Assembly: GCF_000805335.1 (NCBI RefSeq)
Contig: NZ_KN708638.1
Location: 4,007,652 to 4,071,651 of the forward strand
DNA: 64,000 nt
From: Streptomyces sp. CT34
Lineage (GTDB): Bacteria > Actinomycetota > Actinomycetes > Streptomycetales > Streptomycetaceae
Direction of reading: 5' to 3'
The position numbers were made by a program, and so were the translations under genes. Under the pieces are notes generated by a model, which saw nothing but the letters and a program-made list of their open reading frames with translations, made no database searches and was not told where the DNA came from. Shown here one piece after another: positions 49,749 through 57,413 of the stretch; the first letter of the stretch is position 1, and each line of letters begins with the position of its first letter.

Positions 49749-51488
49749 TCAACCGCTGTGCGGTTCCTCCTCGGCGCCCTCCCGCTCCGGGAAGTCGCCC
49801 GCCGAACCGGCCATCCCCGGCGGGGTGTCGGCCAGCGAGACCGCCACCTCCACCACCGAGGAGGTGCCGCCGGCGACGTCCTGCCAGGCGGCGGCCAGCG
49901 CCGCGTCCAGCGCACCGGCCTCGGTCACCCGCCGGTGGCCCAGCCCGTACGCGGCGGCCAGGCCCTCGGTACCCGTGGAGCGCGCCGCGGTGAACGCGAA
50001 CCGCGAGCCCGCGCCGGAGACCCGGTCCAGGTTGGACTGGAGCCAGCCGTAGCCCCCGTTGTCGAGCACGACGTAGAGGACCGCGGCCCGCGCGTCGGCG
50101 ACGGAGGGCAGCTCGGCCCGGAAGAGGTGGAACGCGCCGTCGCCGACCAGCGCCACCACGGGGCGGCCGGCGGGCCCGGCCAGCCGGACGCCGACCGCGG
50201 CGGCGGCGCCGAAGCCCAGCGGCGTCTGCTCGCTGGGCACCACCGACCCACCGCCCGCACCGAGCGTCCAGTGGGGGAAGTAGTAGGACCACATGTCCTG
50301 GAGGCCGTTCTCCTGGACGAGCACCCGGTCCGCGGGGACCGCGCGGTCCAGGGAGGACAGCACCCGCGCCACCGGCACGGTGCCCTCGGGCGCCGCCCGC
50401 TCCGCCTCGGCGGCGCGGTCCGCGGCCCGCCGGGCCAGTCCGGCCCGTACTTCCCGGACCCGGTCCGGCCACCCGGTGCCCGCCCGGTGGCCGGCGAGCA
50501 GCCCCGTCCAGCCGTCGACGATCCGCCCGGCGTCCCCGAGGACATACGCCCCGGGCCGCTCCATGGACAGCCCGTCCTCGCCCAACATGGCCTGGACGAC
50601 GGGGAGTTCGCCCTCCTCCGGGCCCGGCCAGCCGAACGTCGCGGTCTCCTCCAGCCGGCTGCCCAGCGCGACGACCAGATCCGCCTCGCGCCACAGCGCG
50701 TCCGCGGGCGCGACCGTGTACAGGCCGCTGACGCCGCAGTACAGCGGATGGTCCTCGGCGACCGCGCCGCGGCCCGAGGCGGTGCAGAAGACGCCCGCGC
50801 CCAGCCGCTCGGCCAGGCGCTCGATCCGGCGGCCGGTGTTGCGGTGCCGGGCGCCGCCGCCGACCAGCAGCAGCGGGCGCCGGGCCGCGGCGATCCGGCG
50901 CGCGGTGGCGGCCAGCGCGTCCGGGTCGGGCGCCGGCCGCTGCGGCGCGGCGTCGCGCCAGGGCCCGGTACGGGTCACCGGCCGGTCCGCCAGCTGTTCG
51001 GCGAGCTCGATGTAGACCGGGCCGGGGGTGCCGTTGACGGCGAGCGCGACCGCCTTCTCCAGGGTGCCGGGCAGCCGGTCGGGCTCGTCGACGCGGGCCG
51101 CCCACTTGACGTACGGGCGGACCGCGGTGAGCTGGTCCAGTTCCTGGAACGCGCCGGTGCCGAGCCGGTCGAGCCGGGTGCCGTCGGCGATCAGGAGCAG
51201 TGGTGCGGCGGCCGAGCGCGCCTCCAGGACGCCGGTGAGCGCATTGGTCAGCGCCGGGCCCTTGCCGATCACGCACACCCCGGGGCGGCCGGCGGCGAGC
51301 GCGTAACCGGTCGCCATGAAGACGGCGTTGCGTTGATCCCGGCAGAGGACGACCGAGGTGTCGGCGCGCTCCAGTTCGGCCAGCGGCGCCATGTCGTCCC
51401 CGGGCAGCCCGAACACCGCGCCGGTGCCCAGGTGGCGCAGGTGGTCGGCGACGGCCGCCCAGGGGCCGGGGTAGGTCCGCGGGGTCAC
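49749..51488 (-). CDS. ThDP-dependent enzyme (acetolactate-synthase-like)
   Basis: 579 residues from GTG 51488, overlapping the aldehyde dehydrogenase stop (GTGA). The three-domain plan is seen: an N-terminal PYR domain (AVFGLPGDDMAPLAELE, CVIGKGPALTNALTG, ELDQLTAVRPYVKWAARV, GTPGPVYIELAEQLAD), a central domain (LLLVGGGARHRN, LVVALGSRLEETATFGW) and a C-terminal PP domain with the ThDP/Mg motif GDGAFHLFRAEL to VLDNGGYGW. In relatives the cofactor-activating Glu sits in H-E-Q-x-A; here the segment is CRDQRNAVFMA, with Asp. It may carboligate, decarboxylate or cleave a 2-hydroxyacyl group. It is paired with an aldehyde dehydrogenase. Confidence 0.83.
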   Translation of the reverse strand: MTPRTYPGPWAAVADHLRHLGTGAVFGLPGDDMAPLAELERADTSVVLCRDQRNAVFMATGYALAAGRPGVCVIGKGPALTNALTGVLEARSAAAPLLLIADGTRLDRLGTGAFQELDQLTAVRPYVKWAARVDEPDRLPGTLEKAVALAVNGTPGPVYIELAEQLADRPVTRTGPWRDAAPQRPAPDPDALAATARRIAAARRPLLLVGGGARHRNTGRRIERLAERLGAGVFCTASGRGAVAEDHPLYCGVSGLYTVAPADALWREADLVVALGSRLEETATFGWPGPEEGELPVVQAMLGEDGLSMERPGAYVLGDAGRIVDGWTGLLAGHRAGTGWPDRVREVRAGLARRAADRAAEAERAAPEGTVPVARVLSSLDRAVPADRVLVQENGLQDMWSYYFPHWTLGAGGGSVVPSEQTPLGFGAAAAVGVRLAGPAGRPVVALVGDGAFHLFRAELPSVADARAAVLYVVLDNGGYGWLQSNLDRVSGAGSRFAFTAARSTGTEGLAAAYGLGHRRVTEAGALDAALAAAWQDVAGGTSSVVEVAVSLADTPPGMAGSAGDFPEREGAEEEPHSG

Positions 51489-52768
51489 CGGGCGGCTCCC
51501 GGGCGGTGCGCGGCGACGGCGCGCGAGACCAGCACCGGCTCGGCACGCACCTCCTGGCCGTCGGAGATGTAGTTGGCCATCCGGCCGTAGCCGCCGAAGG
51601 GCGCGTTGCCGTTGTCGATGGACAGCAGCGTGGTGTCGACGGTGACGGTGGTGCGCCGGCGCAGCGCCGCGACCAGTTCGGGGGCGTCGCCGTAGACGCT
51701 GGAGCCCAGGGCGCGTTCGGTGAACATGCCGGTGGTCAGGGTCGTGGCCAGGGCGTCCTGGTCGCGGTAGCCGGCGACGTTGAAGATCGGCGCGAAGAAC
51801 TCCGGTACGTGCGTGCGCGGGCCGACCTCCTCGCCGACGACGACCGTGGGGTCCAGCCGCCGGGTGCGGAAGTCGACATGCCCGCCGTGCACGATGCCGG
51901 CCCGGTTGCGGGCGAGGAACTGGGCCGCCTCCGCCAGCGCGTCCTCGTAGAAGATCGGCCCGAAGTCGGCCTCCGGGTCGGAGTACGGACCGTAGCGCAG
52001 CCGCTTCAACTCGCCGACGAGGGCGTCGACGAACGGGCCGAGCAGCGACTCGTGGACCGTGAACAGGTCGGGGCCCAGGCAGTCCTGACCGGAGTTCAGC
52101 ACCCGGATGGCGATGGCGTCCCGGGCGGCCTGCACGACATCGGCCCCGGGGGCGACGACGAACGGGTTGACGCCCGACCCGAGGAAGAGGAAGAGCTGCC
52201 CGGGGGAGAGCCGGCCGCGGATCTGCTCGGCGTTGCGGTAGGCACCGGTGAACACCACGACGTCGGCGGGCAGCACCTCCTCTTGGAGGAACTCCCGCTG
52301 GCTGGCGGCGCTGAGGGCGATCGGCAGCCGGTGCCGCTCGGCGAGCAGCGCGTGCAGCCGCCGCATCTGGTCCTTGACCCGGCTGGAGGGGCGGAAGACC
52401 AGCTCGTCGGTGTAGAGCGCGGGGACGAGGAGGTAGAGGGCGTAGGAGTAGAGGATGACGTTCGACGGCATGAACGCGGCGAGCCGCGGCACCCGGCCGG
52501 GCCGGTGGGCGGCCACCTCGTCCAGGGCCCCGTCGAGGGTGGCGATGGTCGACTCGATCTCGTAGCGCGCGGCGCGGTGGGTGGAGATCTCGCACAGCAG
52601 CTCGTGCACGGTGCCGCCGTCCGCCACCAGGAAGTCCCGGACCCGGCGTAACGCCGCCGCCCGCGGGCGCCCGTCGCTGCCTTCGACACCGCCCTCCCCA
52701 CGGCCTTCGGTGCGGTCGGCCTCCTCCGGCGCGGCGGCCACGGTCGGCCATGCGGGAGCGGAGCTCAT
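51485..52768 (-). CDS. Aldehyde dehydrogenase family protein
   Basis: 427 residues from ATG 52768 with GGAGGGAC upstream. ALDH-fold landmarks: FMPSNVILYSYALYLLVPAL (in place of the usual PWNFP region), VVFTGAYRNAEQIRGRLSPG, FLFLGSGVNPFVVAPGAD, the catalytic Cys in LNSGQDCLGPDLF, and EEVGPRTHVPEFFAPIFNVA carrying the conserved Glu-x-F-like segment. Some elements recall acylating reductases. It would oxidise an aldehyde or reduce an acyl thioester. It is cotranslated with the ThDP enzyme, so they probably make or process one aldehyde intermediate, perhaps a starter unit. Confidence 0.8.
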   Translation of the reverse strand: MSSAPAWPTVAAAPEEADRTEGRGEGGVEGSDGRPRAAALRRVRDFLVADGGTVHELLCEISTHRAARYEIESTIATLDGALDEVAAHRPGRVPRLAAFMPSNVILYSYALYLLVPALYTDELVFRPSSRVKDQMRRLHALLAERHRLPIALSAASQREFLQEEVLPADVVVFTGAYRNAEQIRGRLSPGQLFLFLGSGVNPFVVAPGADVVQAARDAIAIRVLNSGQDCLGPDLFTVHESLLGPFVDALVGELKRLRYGPYSDPEADFGPIFYEDALAEAAQFLARNRAGIVHGGHVDFRTRRLDPTVVVGEEVGPRTHVPEFFAPIFNVAGYRDQDALATTLTTGMFTERALGSSVYGDAPELVAALRRRTTVTVDTTLLSIDNGNAPFGGYGRMANYISDGQEVRAEPVLVSRAVAAHRPGAAR

Positions 52769-53136
52769 GTGTCCCTCCTCGGGGCGTAGTCCATGGAGGG
52801 TCAGCGTCAGCCAATTGTCATTTCTTGTCAAGTAGAGTCATTGCGGGCACCCGGAGAACATGACAAGAGGTGCTGCGACAGAACTCCCATGACAGGGGCC
52901 GCGTTCCGCCACTCGCGCGCCGAACAGGGAGACCGCCGCCAGCACACCTCCGTGACAAAAAATGACTCACCGGTGGCCAGGGATGCCACGGCCGGGCGCA
53001 CCACCCGTCCACGCCCGGCGGTCCACGGGCCGCACCGCGCCGCGGCCCGGTGAGTAGACTCACCGTCACCACACTGCGTGACGCCGTCCACCGACCGTCA
53101 CCGTCCGTCCCCCCAACTCAACTGCGAGCGATTTTC
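52769..53136. promoter_or_regulatory. Divergent control region with GTCA-type sites and a palindrome
   Basis: No gene. TTGTCA at 52815-52820, TTGTCAA at 52825-52831 and AGTCA at 52836-52840 lie 47-72 bases upstream of the aldehyde dehydrogenase start. A perfect 7-bp palindrome GGTGAGT-AG-ACTCACC at 53049-53064 lies before XRE regulator 2. Both are plausible operators. Confidence 0.5.
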
Positions 53137-54414
53137 TTGACGATTGAGCAGCCTGCTTTCGGGAAGCGTGTGCGGGAGGCCCGGCGCGCTCAGGGTCTGT
53201 CCCAGGGGGATCTCGCCGGCGACGACCTCTCCCCCAGCTATGTCTCACTGGTCGAGAACGGCCGCAGGATCCCCGGCGCCAAGATCGCGCGGTCCATCGC
53301 GGAACGGCTCGGCACCACTGTCGAGGCGCTGAGCGCCACCGAGCAGCCCGCCGACCGGCTCGCCCAACGCCTGGGCCTGGTGGGACAGTTGGTCGCCGCC
53401 CGGGCCAGCCAGCTGGCCGGCGACTGGTCCGCGGCGCTGCGCCAGCTGGAGTCCGTGGTGGAGCAGGCCGACGGCGCCGACCAGGACGAGGTCCGCTGGG
53501 AGGCCCGCTGGGAACTGGCCACGGTCCTCGGCCGGCTCGACGACCCCGCGCGCCACGAGGCGGCGCTGCGTCGGCTGCTCGACGACCCGCTCACCCGCTC
53601 CGCGCCCGTCCTGCACGCCCGGGTCGCCATCGAGCTGGCCCAGCTGCTGCGCGCCGCCGGCCGGCTCTCCGACGGCGTCCGCTTCGCCGAGGAGGCCGTA
53701 CGGGTCACCGGCGAGCTGGAGCCGGGCCGCCCGGAGCGGGCCCAGGCGCAGGTCGCGCTGCTCTCCGCCTCCGTGGACAGCGGCGAGTGGAGCCGCGCCG
53801 AAGAGCTCGCGGCACCACTGCGGGCGGAGGTCGCGCCGCTGCCCGCGGGCGAACTGCGGGCGAGCGCCCTGTGGGCGGCGGCCGGTGCGCAGTATCTGGC
53901 CGGCCACCCCGACCGGGCGCTGGCGCTGCTCGCCCAGGCGGACGAGCTGATCGCCGAGACGGACGGCGTACGGCTCCGGCTCCGGCTGGCCCGCTCCCGT
54001 ACGCTGCTGGCGCTCACCGCGGGCCCCGAGGACGCCGCGGACGCCCTCATGGAGCGCGCCCGGCAGGCGGCGTCGCTGGTCGCCACGCCCGGCGCGCGGA
54101 GCTGGCTCGCCGTCCTGGAGACCGCCGCCGCGCTGCGCCACGGCGACCCCGCGGCGGCGGCCGGGCACGCCGCCGCGATCGACCTCGAAGCCGGTGAGCT
54201 GTCCCCGCTGGACCGCGCCCGGTGCACGCTCTACCGGGCCCGCGCGCACCGCGCCGCCGGCGCCGCGGCAGCCGCCGAGGACGGCTTCAAGGCCGCCGCG
54301 GCGGGCTACGAGAAGGCCGGCGCGTTCCGGCTGGCGCTGGAGACCTGGCGCGAACTGAGCGCCGGCGAACGTGCCGGCGAGGGGCCGGACCCGCATGCGG
54401 TGATCATGCCGTAG
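53137..54414 (+). CDS. XRE-family regulator with TPR domain, 2
   Basis: 425 residues from TTG 53137 (GTG 53050 would add 29 residues but overlaps the palindrome). HTH: FGKRVREARRAQGLSQGDLA then LSPSYVSLVENGRRIPGAKI. The HTH and the following RLAQRLGLVGQLVAARASQL match XRE regulator 1 at 46287 (GRLVAAR, EISG/EALS region), marking them as paralogues. TPR-like helices fill residues 75-415. It is divergent from the aldehyde dehydrogenase/ThDP operon and probably regulates it. Two such regulators in one cluster suggest a two-step or peptide-responsive control. Confidence 0.86.
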   Translation: MTIEQPAFGKRVREARRAQGLSQGDLAGDDLSPSYVSLVENGRRIPGAKIARSIAERLGTTVEALSATEQPADRLAQRLGLVGQLVAARASQLAGDWSAALRQLESVVEQADGADQDEVRWEARWELATVLGRLDDPARHEAALRRLLDDPLTRSAPVLHARVAIELAQLLRAAGRLSDGVRFAEEAVRVTGELEPGRPERAQAQVALLSASVDSGEWSRAEELAAPLRAEVAPLPAGELRASALWAAAGAQYLAGHPDRALALLAQADELIAETDGVRLRLRLARSRTLLALTAGPEDAADALMERARQAASLVATPGARSWLAVLETAAALRHGDPAAAAGHAAAIDLEAGELSPLDRARCTLYRARAHRAAGAAAAAEDGFKAAAAGYEKAGAFRLALETWRELSAGERAGEGPDPHAVIMP

Positions 54415-54442
54415 GGCCGCCGCGCCGCCCCGTGCCGGCGGC

Positions 54443-55156
54443 TCAACTGCCAGAAACGGGCGGCGAGTCCAGGACTGCTGGCCCCCAGAGCCGCACACCG
54501 GGCACCGGGGCGGCGGTGGCCGCGCAGGCCACCCGGCCCGGCCCGGCCGGCAGCTCCCGTACGTAGGCGAGACCACCGTGCGCGGTGCCTGCGGAGGCGC
54601 CACCGCCGTACCCGGGCCCCGCTGGCCGGGCCACGGAGGCCGGCAGGGGGACGGTGCCGTCCGCCTCCCGCGCCCCGCCCAGCGCGTCGATCTCGTCCGC
54701 GGTGGCCAGCCCGCCCCGGCCGGTGAGCCGGAGGGCGGCCTCCTTGCGGGTCCACAGCCGGGCCAGCCGCCGCGCCCGCCGCTCGGCCGGGGCCCGGCGG
54801 GCGAACTCGCGCTCCAACGCGGTGAAGGGGAGCAGCAGTTCGCTGACCGGGCCGCGGGGCACGGTATGGACGCTGAGGGCCACCGGGAGATCGCGGGCCA
54901 GGGCCAGCAGCCGGCGGCCGGGATCGTCGCCGAGGGCGAGGCAGAGGCGGGCACCGGGGGGCCAGCCGGTGTACCCGGGCGGCGTGGCGGAGACCGGGCG
55001 CCCGAAGTCGTCGCGGGTCAGCGAAATATCGTCCGCGGAGCATTGCAGCAATCGCGCCAGAAAATCCGCCAAAGCGGCCGGCCGGTGAATATCTACGGCG
55101 TCCGGCGAGAATATGTGCAGGCAGCCGTCGGCTAATTCATGCTGCCGCTCCGGCAT
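54443..55156 (-). CDS. 4'-phosphopantetheinyl-transferase-like protein, altered metal motif
   Basis: 237 residues from ATG 55156, preferred for GGAGGG 7 bases upstream; ATG 55243 would add 29 residues. Sfp-type signature: ARLWTRKEAALRLTGRGGL (W-x-x-K-E-A). The expected G-x-D-x-E segment reads ALSVHTVPRG, so both acidic ligands are replaced (Ser, His). An early region DFLARLLQCSADDISLTRDD with FGRPVS corresponds to the usual NxSH-like front half. It sits in the fatty-acid part of the cluster and would be expected to activate the ACP at 55586, but activity is doubtful without the metal ligands. Confidence 0.7.
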   Translation of the reverse strand: MPERQHELADGCLHIFSPDAVDIHRPAALADFLARLLQCSADDISLTRDDFGRPVSATPPGYTGWPPGARLCLALGDDPGRRLLALARDLPVALSVHTVPRGPVSELLLPFTALEREFARRAPAERRARRLARLWTRKEAALRLTGRGGLATADEIDALGGAREADGTVPLPASVARPAGPGYGGGASAGTAHGGLAYVRELPAGPGRVACAATAAPVPGVRLWGPAVLDSPPVSGS

Positions 55157-55585
55157 CCAACTGCCCTCCCACCAGGGGGAGTCGGTGCGTCCGTTCGCAC
55201 GGTCGAGCGTATGCGCGCCACAGAAGGGCTCGTCCCCCCGCATAGATCCCCTCGCACCTTGTCTCCTTTCTCCGGTCTGGTCACGTCCGGGAAAGCAGGG
55301 CACAGAATCGATATCAATTACTCTCGGGCGATCTTCAAGGTAACCCTGGTCCATTCCTGAGTCAACAAGTACCGACTGAGAATCAACTTCGGTTTACTGA
55401 CTGGGATTACCAGATTTCGCCAACTTGAACCCGGGGCACGAAACGGCGTGTCATGCCTTGACGACCGGCCGGGCACCGTCCGAACGTCGCCCGCAATTCA
55501 CTGACTGTTATTCAATTCCCTTGGAAAAAGGGCGCTCCGGCCGGCCGGCGGGGCCCGGCCGGAGCGCCGCGGCCGGCGGGGCCAC
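55157..55585. promoter_or_regulatory. PPTase-like gene upstream region and ACP terminator
   Basis: No gene. AGTCAACAAG at 55360-55369 nearly repeats the AGTCAACAAG before XRE regulator 1 (47622), with further GACT and AATCAAC motifs to 55387. An ACP terminator follows at 55531-55568. Confidence 0.45.
55531..55568 (-). terminator. Intrinsic terminator of the ACP gene
   Basis: A 14-bp stem (55531-55544 with 55555-55568) is followed on the minus strand by CTTTTTCC. It is a textbook intrinsic terminator, 18 bases past the ACP stop. Confidence 0.88.
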
Positions 55586-55831
55586 TCAGGAGGCCAGCCG
55601 CTTCTCCACCCGGATAACCATGTCCGAAACAGTACGCATGTCCTTCATCTCCTCTTCGGGGAGTTCGACGCCGAAGCGCTCCTCGGCGACGACGATGACC
55701 TCGGCCATCGCCAGGGAGTCCACGTCCAACTCCTCGACCAGGGACTTCTCCTCGGCCACGTCGGCCGGCACGACGCCGGCCACCTCGTTCAGGATCTCGG
55801 CGAGCTGAGCGACGATCTCTTCGCGTGTCAT
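55586..55831 (-). CDS. Acyl carrier protein
   Basis: 81 residues from ATG 55831 with GAGAGGTG upstream (a GTG at 55840 also lies in frame). Four-helix ACP with the phosphopantetheine Ser39 in DVDSLAMAEVIVVAEERFGV and the acidic face (EELDVD, PEEEMKDM). It is a discrete type II carrier, transcribed alone and divergent from FabI. It would carry the chain built by the FabF, FabI and dehydratase encoded in this cluster and hand it to the GNAT. Confidence 0.95.
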   Translation of the reverse strand: MTREEIVAQLAEILNEVAGVVPADVAEEKSLVEELDVDSLAMAEVIVVAEERFGVELPEEEMKDMRTVSDMVIRVEKRLAS

Positions 55832-56150
55832 GACGGTCACCTCTCTTGGGCGGAAGGGGACTTGACGGGGTGGGACATCGGCCCGGGGGTGCGTACGGAG
55901 GGCGGGTGGCGGCCCGCACCCGGAGCGGGCGCACGGCTGCGGTCACCGTGCGGTGACGAGGCCCGCGCGGGTCAGTCATTCTTTTGACTCTGCTTGACTG
56001 TTGTAGTCAACTGGAGGTCGGATAAGTTGTCAACGATCGGCTTGACGACCGGTCAGACTGCCGTCATGGCACTGGATTCGGGCGCATTCTGAGTTGTGTC
56101 CGGTGACTTCGAGGTCGGGAAAGAGTCAGGATGAGTCAGACGGAGGAGCG
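55832..56150. promoter_or_regulatory. Divergent ACP/FabI control region with GTCA-type palindromes
   Basis: 319 bases, no gene. TTGACT-GTTGT-AGTCAA is a perfect inverted repeat at 55994-56010. GTTGTCAAC at 56026-56034 is identical to the fabF upstream 9-mer at 45646. GAGTCAG occurs twice at 56123 and 56133, just before the FabI ribosome site. The best candidate operator cluster in the window. Confidence 0.55.
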
Positions 56151-56921
56151 ATGAGCGGTCTGCTCGACGGAAAGCGGCTGCTGATCACCGGTGTGATCAC
56201 GGAGAGCTCGATCGCCTACGCCGTGGCGCGGCTCGCCCAGCAGGAGGGCGCCCGCATCGTGCTGACCGCCTACGGCAGGCCGTCCCTCGTGGCCCGGCTC
56301 GCCCGCCGGCTGCCGGACGAACCCCCCGTCGTGGAACTCGACGTCACCGACGAGGCGCAGCTCGGCACCCTCGCCGAGCGGGTCGGCGCCCACCTCGACG
56401 GGCTCGACGGCGTCCTGCACTCGGTCGCCAACGCCCCCGCCGGCTGCCTGGACGGCGGCTTCCTCACCGCCCCCTGGCGCGATGTCGCCCAGGCCCTGCA
56501 CACCTCCACGTACTCCCTGGTGGCGCTGACCATGGCCTGCCGGCCCTTGCTGCGGCCCGGCTCCTCCGTCGTCGGCGTGGACTTCGACGCCTCCCGCGCC
56601 TGGCCCGGCTACGACTGGATGGGCGTCGCCAAGGCCGGTCTCGAGGCGTGCTCGCGCTATCTGGCCCGCGACCTCGGCGGCCAGGGCATCCGGGCCAACC
56701 TCGTCGCCGCCGGGCCGCTGCGCACCCTGGCCGCGAGCGGTATCGGCGGCGACGGCCCGTCCTTCGAGAAAAACTGGGCGGCGCGCGCACCGCTGGGCTG
56801 GGACCCGCAGAACGCGGAGCCGGTCGCCCGGACCTGCCTGGCGCTGCTGTCGGACTGGCTGCCCGCCACCACCGGCGAGATCGTGCACGCGGACGGCGGC
56901 CACCACATGATCGGCGACTGA
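56151..56921 (+). CDS. fabI: Enoyl-ACP reductase, FabI type
   Basis: 256 residues from ATG 56151 with GGAGGAG upstream. FabI-type SDR marks: LLITGVITESSIAYAVARLA (the FabI-style ITGVxxxxSIAxxIA loop), LHSVANAPAG, and Tyr-x6-Lys in GYDWMGVAKAGLEACSRYLA. The C-terminus GEIVHADGGHHMIGD is also typical. It reduces the enoyl-ACP double bond with NADH. Actinobacteria have a housekeeping enoyl reductase elsewhere, so this copy, next to an ACP and before dehydratase and ligase genes, is likely dedicated to the cluster. Confidence 0.93.
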   Translation: MSGLLDGKRLLITGVITESSIAYAVARLAQQEGARIVLTAYGRPSLVARLARRLPDEPPVVELDVTDEAQLGTLAERVGAHLDGLDGVLHSVANAPAGCLDGGFLTAPWRDVAQALHTSTYSLVALTMACRPLLRPGSSVVGVDFDASRAWPGYDWMGVAKAGLEACSRYLARDLGGQGIRANLVAAGPLRTLAASGIGGDGPSFEKNWAARAPLGWDPQNAEPVARTCLALLSDWLPATTGEIVHADGGHHMIGD

Positions 56922-56927
56922 CCGCCG

Positions 56928-57413
56928 ATGGACGGGAGACCGGCGGGCGGGGCCATACACCGTACGTACGTCATCGAGCGGGCCCACGTCGCCGCCTACG
57001 CCGCGGCGCTCGGCGGCACCGCCCACCCCGCGCACACCGACCCGGCCGCCGCCCGCGCACTCGGCCACCCGGACGTCGTCGCGCCGCCCGGCTACCTCGC
57101 CGCCCTCACCGCCGACGCGGAGGACCGCCTGCTGCGCGACCGGGCCGGTCGCACCGCCGACGGCGCCGTGCACCGCGCCCAGACCCTGCGCCACGGCCGT
57201 CCCGTGCACGCCGGCGACACCCTCCACGCCACCGTCCGCATCACCGGCAGCACCCCCCTAGCCGGGCGCGAACTCCTCGTGCTGGAGAGCGAGTTCCTGG
57301 CCCCCGACGGCACCTGGGTGGCCACCACCACCGCCTCGCTGCTGTGCCCCGCCGCCGTCCCCCGCGGACCGGACCGGCGCCCCCTCGACCCCACGGGATC
57401 GGAGCACCCATGA
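56928..57413 (+). CDS. Hotdog-fold dehydratase (MaoC/HadA-like)
   Basis: 161 residues from ATG 56928, 6 bases after the FabI stop. The N-terminal MaoC-like pattern is clear: YVIERAHVAAYAAALGGTAH, PAHTDPAAARALGHPDVVAP and P, then DRAGRTADGAVHRAQTLRHG and VHAGDTLHATVRITG. The hydratase motif GDxNPxH appears as GGTAHPAH, so the catalytic Asp is absent, as in non-catalytic HadA-like subunits that need a HadB partner. No HadB-like gene is visible nearby. It overlaps the ligase gene by 4 bases (ATGA). Confidence 0.82.
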   Translation: MDGRPAGGAIHRTYVIERAHVAAYAAALGGTAHPAHTDPAAARALGHPDVVAPPGYLAALTADAEDRLLRDRAGRTADGAVHRAQTLRHGRPVHAGDTLHATVRITGSTPLAGRELLVLESEFLAPDGTWVATTTASLLCPAAVPRGPDRRPLDPTGSEHP

